DNA of 11,969 bases, taken from Candidatus Omnitrophota bacterium (GTDB taxonomy: Bacteria; Omnitrophota; Gorgyraeia; Gygaellales; Profunditerraquicolaceae). The notes below the pieces were generated by a model that saw only the letters and a list, made by a program, of their open reading frames with translations, was not told the DNA's origin and did no database searches. The DNA is taken from assembly GCA_017995695.1 (NCBI GenBank), contig JAGOIJ010000041.1, positions 1-11,969 on the forward strand. Direction: 5' to 3'. A program made the position numbers and the translations under genes. Shown piece by piece: positions 7,198 through 11,969 of this stretch. Positions within the stretch are counted from its first letter, which is position 1; every line of letters starts with the position of its first letter.

Positions 7198-8415
7198 TTA
7201 AAGACAGAGATTCCTAAAGATGGGAAGGGCAAACTTAACGATTGTGGGGTCGAACTGAATGCCGGCGAGTTTTTTGATTTCTGTGCAGGCGGCCACGGCT
7301 CGAAGAGGATTGCGGTAAGGTCGGTTCGAAGTCATGGCGTCAAAGGCATCGCATACCGTTAAGATGCGCGCGCCAAGGTGGGATTCTTCAGCCCGCAAGC
7401 CAAAAGGATAGCCGCTGCCATTATAGTATTCGTGATGCTCCGAGGCAATGGGTGAAATTTCGCTAAACGTCGGAACCATTTTCAGGATCTCTCGCGTCAT
7501 TTCCGGGTGTTTCTTTATAATCAAAAATTCTTTTTTGGTTAACGATGAAGGCTTATCCAGGATCGAGCGCGGCACTGATAATTTCCCCATATCGTGGATC
7601 AAGCCCGCCCATTTAATCTTGGTAACGTCATCATGTTTTAACTTCATCGCTAAGGCAATGGCCATGGCATACCGTGATACTCTCAGAGAATGCCCCGCAG
7701 TAAAAGGATGCTTCAGGTCGATAATCTGAGCCATGATCTCAAGGGTCCTGCCGATAATATCTTCTCTCGGCGGCATAGGGATGGGGCCCACCTCGTTCTT
7801 AATCTTATACAATAGCGGGGTGATCGTGCTAAGGTCGGTAATGGAGCGTAAGAAGTTTTTTTGCTGTATGGCGCGCATAGCGTTGCGAGCGAGGTTTTTT
7901 TCAATTTCCTTATCGGAAGATTCTTTGAGTTTTGTTTTAAGCGTCCGCATGTTTGCATAGCGGGGCGTTCTTAGCGTAATATCAATCGTATCGGCAGCCC
8001 GGATAAGTTGCGAACCCAGAGATATAAAATTATTAGATTTTCCCCTGGGGTAGCCTGCGCCGTTATACCATTCATGATGGTCGAGTATGATCTTGGCGCA
8101 AAGATTTAATTTCGGAATAATGGAGACGAATTGTGCGCCGATGATCGGGTGTGAAAGTAGGATTAGTTGGTTAGTTTTATTTTCAAGTTTAAGAAAATGC
8201 ACAATATGTTTTGTTAATCCAATGCCTCCGACATCGTGCAGCAAGGCAGCAAAAAAGATTTCTCTGCGTCTTTTCGCCGCCATTCTTTTTGCGAGCGCAT
8301 CAGCAATAATAGCTACCCTCCAGGAGTGAAAGTATTTGACTGATTCTTCCACATCAACAATAAAGGAAAGGGCAGTTAAAAGCTCATCAACGGTTTTAGT
8401 CGTATTTATTTTCAT
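7198..8415 (-). CDS. Tandem HD-GYP domain protein (cyclic-di-GMP phosphodiesterase type)
   Basis: A 405-aa protein made almost entirely of two HD-GYP domains. Such domains hydrolyse cyclic di-GMP or related cyclic dinucleotides with a di- or tri-metal centre. Domain 1 (about 20-150) keeps the metal ligands H30, H60-D61, H89, H113-H114 and D142 and a GYP at 121-123. However, its HD motif reads HDVGGIG, with glycine replacing the usual lysine, and the region after D142 departs from the norm. Domain 2 (about 225-370) is canonical: H242, HDMGKLSVP (274-282), H303, HHEYYNGSGYP (327-337) and VCDAFDAMTSNRPYR (354-368). There is no signal peptide, membrane segment or receiver domain, so its input is unclear. 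I infer that domain 2 is catalytic and domain 1 weak or regulatory. Its ATG overlaps the lpxB stop codon (ATGA, 8412-8415), so it is translationally coupled to lipid A synthesis. Confidence 0.92.
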   Translation of the reverse strand: MKINTTKTVDELLTALSFIVDVEESVKYFHSWRVAIIADALAKRMAAKRRREIFFAALLHDVGGIGLTKHIVHFLKLENKTNQLILLSHPIIGAQFVSIIPKLNLCAKIILDHHEWYNGAGYPRGKSNNFISLGSQLIRAADTIDITLRTPRYANMRTLKTKLKESSDKEIEKNLARNAMRAIQQKNFLRSITDLSTITPLLYKIKNEVGPIPMPPREDIIGRTLEIMAQIIDLKHPFTAGHSLRVSRYAMAIALAMKLKHDDVTKIKWAGLIHDMGKLSVPRSILDKPSSLTKKEFLIIKKHPEMTREILKMVPTFSEISPIASEHHEYYNGSGYPFGLRAEESHLGARILTVCDAFDAMTSNRPYRNPLRAVAACTEIKKLAGIQFDPTIVKFALPIFRNLCL

Positions 8416-9554
8416 GTCGCAAGTAGACGCGCAATAACTTCAGCGTGCCGTTTTATTGTTTGCGGGGCGCCGAGTTTTTCAGTTACTACGCGCAATTGTT
8501 TTTTAATTCTATCGGACTCCGCAGGATTGGTCAATACAAATTCAGCGAAGCAGGCGATATCTCGGGGTTTGGCATGATGTTGAATAAATTCAGGAACCAC
8601 CTTTGTTCCTGCAATGATATTAACCAGGCCGATAAAGGGGATCTTGATAAAAATACGGGCATAGAGCCAGGTAAGAAACGAAATCTTATAAATGATAGCC
8701 ATAGGTATCTGCATAATTGCTGTTTCCAGGGTTGCCGTGCCTGAGGCAACCAAGGCCAGGTCAGAGGCGTTTAATCCATCATAGGTTGTGTCGGTCAGGA
8801 TATAGATTGGAAGGCAATAGGGTTTCAGCAACGTTTTGAAGGTTTCCTCACTGACGGTAGGAGCGCGCAGAATGAGAAATTTGATATCGATAAGTTTCTT
8901 ATGGAGTAGTTCAGCGCTCGCCAGCATAACCGGCAAAATATTTTTAACTTCTTTTTCTCGCGAACCAGGCAACAACGCGACAGTATATTTACTATCCGGG
9001 ATGTGATACGTTTCAAGGAGAGTTTTTTTGTTACGTTGAGCCTTGGCAACATCCAGGAGAGGGTGGCCAAAGAAGGAAACAGGGATACGTTCTTTTTTAT
9101 ACAACTCCTCTTCGAATTTAAAAAAGACAATCATGTGGTCAACTACGCGCCTGATAAGTGGTATGCGTTCTTTTCCCCAGGCCCATACTTGGGGACTAAT
9201 ATAATAAACCACCGGGATATTTCTTTTTTTAAGCTCTTGCGCAAGCCTAAGGTTAAACCCAGGATAGTCTACGAGAATTGCGAGGCGGGGTTTGCGCTCA
9301 TCAATCTCTTTAAGCAGGTTGTCAAATATTGCTTTAAAGGTGCCAAGATTGCGCACAACCTCCCATAGTCCTACTACTGCCAGAGAAACAATGTCATATG
9401 AGATGCTCACGCCTTGGTTTTTGAGCTTTTCTCCTCCCAGGCCAAATAAACAGAGCCGGGGGTTTTCTTTTTTTAAAGCCCCTACCAGATTAGCGGCGTG
9501 AAGGTCACCTGAGGCTTCACCTGCGACAATTAGGATGGTTTGTGATTTTTCCAT
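8412..9554 (-). CDS. lpxB: Lipid-A-disaccharide synthase
   Basis: LpxB, a GT-B fold family 19 glycosyltransferase at the inner membrane face, joins UDP-2,3-diacylglucosamine and lipid X (2,3-diacylglucosamine 1-phosphate) to give the lipid A disaccharide. The 380-aa length equals the usual size. Hallmarks are VAGEASGDLHAANL (10-23), LVDYPGFNLRLA (94-105), the YYISPQVWAWGKERI block (117-131), GHPLLDV (163-169), LLPGSREKEV (194-203) and the UDP-sugar binding ASGTATLETA (270-279). Near the C-terminus is LVNIIAGTKVVPEFIQ (310-325), the typical LpxB ending with the conserved PEF/PEL. All are intact, so it should be active. The gene begins inside the upstream Gfo/Idh gene (25-nt overlap) and ends inside the HD-GYP start codon. 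It shows that the host is a lipid A-producing diderm. The other lpx genes are not in this window. Confidence 0.96.
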   Translation of the reverse strand: MEKSQTILIVAGEASGDLHAANLVGALKKENPRLCLFGLGGEKLKNQGVSISYDIVSLAVVGLWEVVRNLGTFKAIFDNLLKEIDERKPRLAILVDYPGFNLRLAQELKKRNIPVVYYISPQVWAWGKERIPLIRRVVDHMIVFFKFEEELYKKERIPVSFFGHPLLDVAKAQRNKKTLLETYHIPDSKYTVALLPGSREKEVKNILPVMLASAELLHKKLIDIKFLILRAPTVSEETFKTLLKPYCLPIYILTDTTYDGLNASDLALVASGTATLETAIMQIPMAIIYKISFLTWLYARIFIKIPFIGLVNIIAGTKVVPEFIQHHAKPRDIACFAEFVLTNPAESDRIKKQLRVVTEKLGAPQTIKRHAEVIARLLAT

Positions 9555-10459
9555 ATAATTTTCTGGATACGTAAGGCCAGAGCTAGTGCAGGATACGCAA
9601 CCTCTCCTGAAACCAGAGGAGTTGTGTGTTGTAGAATGCAGGAAAGAAACGAAGAAAGCTCGCGTTTTAAAGGCTCTTCCTTCTCGATTGGCAGGCTTGT
9701 TTTGGTGATTCCCAGAAGAGATTTTTGGTACATATGCGCTTGTTCTTGGCGGTAATCAAGCGAAATATAAGCGTGCTTCTGGAATATGCGAATCTTGCGC
9801 ATTGGTTCATCTGAAACACGGCTCGCCGTTAAATTCGCAACGCACCCGTTATCAAAGGTAATGCGCGCATTCGCAATATCTTCATGAGAGGTTAATACAG
9901 GGATTCCGACCGCTTCGACCTTTTTAACCTTAGCATTAACTAGCCCTAAGACAATATCTAGGTCATGGATCATCAGATCCAACACTACGCCAATATCGAG
10001 AGAGCGGTTAGAGAATGCGCTTAAGCGATGGCATTCGATAAATTGCGGCTGGCTGATGATGTCTTGCGTAGCGGTAAAGGCGGAATTAAAACGCTCAATA
10101 TGGCCGACCTGCAATATGAGGTTTTTTGCCTTGGCAATTTTTATTAAAGAAGCTGCCTCAGGAAGATTCAGGGTGAATGGTTTCTCAACCAAAACATGGA
10201 TATTATGATTAAGGAAATCTTTGGCCACCCGATGGTGAAATTGGGTGGGGACGGCAACGCTTACCGCGTCAACGTTATTAAAAAGTTTCTTGTAATCGCC
10301 ATAGCCTTCAACAGAATATTGGGTGGCAATCTGTTTAAGCCTTTTTTCGTCAATATCGCAGACGCCGGCCAGCTCGCAAGAATCAAGTTCCTTATAAATT
10401 CTCGCGTGGATGCTTCCAAGATGTCCGACTCCGATAACCGCCACCCTTATTTTATCCAT
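9530..10459 (-). CDS. Gfo/Idh/MocA family NAD(P)-dependent oxidoreductase, possibly a UDP-GlcNAc 3-dehydrogenase (GnnA-like)
   Basis: From ATG 10459 this is a 309-aa dehydrogenase. It has an N-terminal Rossmann fold with GVGHLG (10-15), the acid CDID (34-37) that binds the ribose of the cofactor, the catalytic lysine in VEKPF (91-95), and the active-site DLMIHDLDIV (161-170) of the Gfo/Idh/MocA family. A gene of this family commonly sits just before lpxB in diderm genomes. In Acidithiobacillus and Leptospira, GnnA oxidises the 3-OH of UDP-GlcNAc so that GnnB can aminate it, giving lipid A with 2,3-diamino sugar. That role here is inference from family and position; no GnnB aminotransferase is visible. 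An in-frame TTG at 10495 could extend it by 12 residues, but those bases form the likely -35 box and the ATG is where the family normally begins. Confidence 0.85.
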   Translation of the reverse strand: MDKIRVAVIGVGHLGSIHARIYKELDSCELAGVCDIDEKRLKQIATQYSVEGYGDYKKLFNNVDAVSVAVPTQFHHRVAKDFLNHNIHVLVEKPFTLNLPEAASLIKIAKAKNLILQVGHIERFNSAFTATQDIISQPQFIECHRLSAFSNRSLDIGVVLDLMIHDLDIVLGLVNAKVKKVEAVGIPVLTSHEDIANARITFDNGCVANLTASRVSDEPMRKIRIFQKHAYISLDYRQEQAHMYQKSLLGITKTSLPIEKEEPLKRELSSFLSCILQHTTPLVSGEVAYPALALALRIQKIIWKNHKPS

Positions 10460-10466
10460 ACGTACG

Positions 10467-10495
10467 ATGATAGCAGAGCAGGGTATATCTTGCAA
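10467..10495 (-). promoter_or_regulatory. Promoter of the gfo-lpxB-HD-GYP operon, leaderless layout
   Basis: On the minus strand TTGCAA (10495-10490), a 17-nt spacer and TATCAT (10472-10467) form a good sigma70-type promoter with four and five of six consensus bases. The ATG of the oxidoreductase begins 7 nt after the -10 box, so the transcript would start at or within a base or two of the start codon. This explains why no Shine-Dalgarno sequence precedes that ATG. Confidence 0.5.
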
Positions 10496-10548
10496 TCGAA
10501 ATCTTCCGGTTGCTCACCCTTCTGACCTCTGTGCTGGTAACAGTGATT

Positions 10549-10560
10549 AAAATTAATTTT
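10549..10560. repeat. 12-bp perfect AT palindrome in the divergent intergenic region
   Basis: AAAATTAATTTT is its own reverse complement and lies between the divergent lpx and glycan operons, upstream of both predicted promoters. It may be an operator or an AT-rich upstream element, but short AT palindromes arise often by chance. The remaining intergenic sequence (10460-10669) shows no RNA gene that I recognise. Confidence 0.3.
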
Positions 10561-10591
10561 CATACGCCGAAACAATCGTCCCATTAATTCC

Positions 10592-10620
10592 TTGAAGCGT
10601 AAGCCGCTCAATGATACTAT
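10592..10620 (+). promoter_or_regulatory. Candidate promoter for the HPr-kinase-like / glycosyltransferase operon
   Basis: TTGAAG (10592-10597), a 17-nt spacer and TACTAT (10615-10620) match a sigma70-type promoter only moderately, with four of six bases in each box. An overlapping TATAAA (10618-10623) is a better -10 box but its spacing (20 nt) is too long. If it is real, transcription starts near 10627, about 40 nt before the TTG start at 10670. Confidence 0.3.
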
Positions 10621-10656
10621 AAAAGCAGAAGTTTTAAGCTGTCGGCTAATAAAAGG

Positions 10657-10662
10657 AAGGAG
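10657..10662 (+). promoter_or_regulatory. Strong Shine-Dalgarno sequence that decides a TTG start
   Basis: AAGGAG (10657-10662) lies 7 nt before TTG at 10670, ideal spacing. The longer alternative start, TTG at 10592, has no such sequence before it. There is no ATG in this frame between the upstream in-frame stop and 10670. Confidence 0.7.
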
Positions 10663-10669
10663 AAAGGTC

Positions 10670-11671
10670 TTGTTTTCAGCAGCATTTGATTTCTACGGAT
10701 ACAGGATACTTGTTGAATCGGCTGATGAGGAAACTATTTCCAATATCCGCAGGGATTTTTCCTTTTTCCTTAGTTCTACTGCTAACCCTCAGCTCTCAAT
10801 TTCTGTATATCCTGAAACTGCAGATTACAAGACTTTGCCGAGAGTGCGTCCGTCGCTACACTCCCCAAGAAATTTTTGCTATCGTGATCATGGCTTACTC
10901 TTGATCGATTATTTTGGAAAAGCGCTCTCAACATATGATGAAAAAAAGAGAGAATACTCTATTTATTGTGAAGATGCTCACGTAAGGCATGAAGTTGTAT
11001 TTTTAACGATTTTATCAGCAGTCGGCAAAAACCTTGATCAGAGGCATTTGCATCGGGTCCACGGTCTTGCCCTTAAGATATATGGTCAGTCGATTCTCGT
11101 ACTCTTGCCTCAAGGAGGAGGCAAGACCACGTTGCTTCTTGATTTGTTGAAAGAAAATGACGTCCACTTGCTATCCGAGGATACCCCGATACTTGATACG
11201 CAGGGATATATGCTGCCTTTTCCTATTAGGATCGGCATCGATGCTGGTAAAAAACCAGATTTTCCCGGGCAGCACTTGCGATTTATCAACAGGATGGAAT
11301 TTGGCCCGAAATACTTGCTTGATGTTGATTATTTTAAGGGTAGGGTAGTTACGGGCCGCTGTAAGCCGTCATTTATTTTTCGGGGCGTCAGATGTCTTGG
11401 CGTGGGAGCTGATATCCTGCCCGCTTCAAGATTAAGCACACTTAAGACGTTTATAGAAAATTCAGTTATTGGCTTAGGGGTGTACCAAGGAATCGAATTT
11501 CTCTTGCAACATAACGCACTTGAGCTTTTCAAGAAAAGCGGCATCGCTGCTTCGCGCTTGAGGAATTCGCTAGCAGCAATTTCGAACGCTCAAACCTTTG
11601 ATTTCTTTACCGGCTGCGATATCGAGAAAAATTCTCGGGCCATCCTGGAATTCTTAAAGAAGAATTGTTAA
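10670..11671 (+). CDS. HPr kinase-like P-loop protein, function unknown
   Basis: From TTG 10670 it has 333 residues (359 if read from TTG 10592). The C-terminal part resembles the HPr-kinase fold, also found in small proteins of peptide-modification and glycan loci. It has HRVHGLALKIYG (128-139), then the P-loop LLPQGGGKTT (145-154), then HLLSEDTPILD (166-176), which corresponds to the family's S-D/E-D motif after the next helix. The P-loop is unusual: the first glycine of GxxxxGKT is replaced by leucine, though GGGKTT is intact. The N-terminal 100 or so residues (FYGYRILVES...; LSISVYPE) resemble the beta-rich region before the kinase domain in HPrK-related proteins. A classical HPr kinase would lie near ptsH, whereas here the next gene, 4 nt on, is a glycosyltransferase. 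The substrate cannot be inferred; it may phosphorylate a protein or small molecule in a glycan pathway. Confidence 0.62.
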   Translation: MFSAAFDFYGYRILVESADEETISNIRRDFSFFLSSTANPQLSISVYPETADYKTLPRVRPSLHSPRNFCYRDHGLLLIDYFGKALSTYDEKKREYSIYCEDAHVRHEVVFLTILSAVGKNLDQRHLHRVHGLALKIYGQSILVLLPQGGGKTTLLLDLLKENDVHLLSEDTPILDTQGYMLPFPIRIGIDAGKKPDFPGQHLRFINRMEFGPKYLLDVDYFKGRVVTGRCKPSFIFRGVRCLGVGADILPASRLSTLKTFIENSVIGLGVYQGIEFLLQHNALELFKKSGIAASRLRNSLAAISNAQTFDFFTGCDIEKNSRAILEFLKKNC

Positions 11672-11675
11672 GGTT

Positions 11676-11969
11676 ATGAATATTTCAATCATTGTTCCCG
11701 TCTATAATGCTGCAGCAACTATTGAGCAATGCTTGAGTGCCATCGTGCGCTATGCCCCACCTTATACCGAGATCATCGTTGTTGACGACGCAAGCACTGA
11801 TGGTTCGAATGCTTTAATTTCCAAGTTTCCCGTTAAGCTCATTAGGCTCAAGAAGAATATGGGATCTGGTAATGCGCGCAATGTTGGCATGCTGCAATCT
11901 TCAGGCGATATCGTTATATTTATTGACGCCGATGTGGTTGTTCAATCCGACTCCTTTCCCTTGCTTTTG
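11676..11969 (+). CDS. Family 2 glycosyltransferase, N-terminal part (3' end outside window)
   Basis: The visible 98 residues are the start of a GT-A fold, family 2 glycosyltransferase: SIIVPVYNAAATIEQCL (4-20), the nucleotide-binding VVDDASTDGS (35-44), GSGNARNVG (63-71), and FIDADV (82-87) with the D-x-D metal-binding motif. Such enzymes transfer sugars from nucleotide donors to lipid-linked glycans, polysaccharides or proteins. The donor and acceptor cannot be told from this part. The ATG lies 4 nt after the stop of the HPr-kinase-like gene with only a weak ribosome binding site, which suggests coupling. No membrane segment is visible yet. Confidence 0.93.
   Translation, partial: MNISIIVPVYNAAATIEQCLSAIVRYAPPYTEIIVVDDASTDGSNALISKFPVKLIRLKKNMGSGNARNVGMLQSSGDIVIFIDADVVVQSDSFPLLL

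Noticed and set aside
9003..9368. 121-aa plus-strand reading frame inside lpxB
   Set aside because: It lies opposite intact LpxB motifs and matches no family I recognise; the lpxB reading is decisive.
10459..10495. TTG start at 10495 for the Gfo/Idh/MocA gene
   Set aside because: The added 12 residues do not belong to the fold, and the TTG is part of a good -35 box whose promoter would start the transcript at the ATG.
10592..10669. TTG start at 10592 for the HPr-kinase-like gene
   Set aside because: No Shine-Dalgarno sequence precedes it, whereas TTG 10670 has AAGGAG at ideal spacing. The region also contains a plausible promoter.
1..11969. CRISPR arrays, transposons, phage genes, tRNA or rRNA genes
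   Set aside because: I saw no spaced direct repeats, transposase or integrase motifs, terminal inverted repeats or tRNA-like folds. Coding density is high and genes are of housekeeping or envelope type.

Overview
The window looks like chromosomal core-type DNA from a Gram-negative (diderm) bacterium. The evidence is an lpxB gene for lipid A synthesis, a coupled Gfo/Idh/MocA dehydrogenase, and exported or membrane proteins. The mix of a split carbamoyl-phosphate synthetase large subunit, UPF0371/DUF1846, a beta-CASP RNase, a stand-alone bL27-like protein, tandem HD-GYP domains and an HPr-kinase-like protein beside a glycosyltransferase would fit an uncultured lineage such as Candidatus Omnitrophota or a relative. 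That placement is inference from gene content, not proof. There are no IS elements, phage genes, tRNAs, rRNAs or CRISPR arrays.

Left block (1-2697, plus): the 3' part of a carB gene that stops exactly at the hinge between the two CarB halves, so it encodes only the N-terminal (carboxyphosphate) half. It is followed 21 nt later by a secreted PD40/TolB-like beta-propeller protein with a strong ribosome binding site.

Middle block (2698-7137, plus): a well-formed sigma70-type promoter and a long RNA hairpin precede a tight four-gene operon: UPF0371/DUF1846 protein, metallo-beta-lactamase/beta-CASP RNA nuclease, a divergent bL27-like protein, and a membrane M48 (Ste24-type) protease that overlaps the bL27-like gene by 17 nt. 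Two members point to RNA/ribosome work and one to membrane proteolysis. Their joint purpose is not known.

Right block (7198-10459, minus): a compact operon of Gfo/Idh/MocA oxidoreductase, lpxB and a tandem HD-GYP protein. The genes overlap by 25 and 4 nt, so lipid A assembly is translationally coupled to a protein built from two cyclic-di-GMP-phosphodiesterase-type domains. The first gene has a promoter placed so that its transcript would be leaderless.

Far right (10460-11969, plus): divergently transcribed from the lpx operon, an HPr-kinase-like P-loop protein starts at a TTG behind a strong Shine-Dalgarno sequence. It is followed 4 nt later by a family 2 glycosyltransferase cut by the window edge, probably the start of a polysaccharide or glycan locus.

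No complete new defence or mobile system is visible. The items most worth following are the hairpin leader with its possible 34-codon leader ORF, the bL27-like protein in an RNase/protease operon, the LpxB/HD-GYP coupling, and the split CarB.
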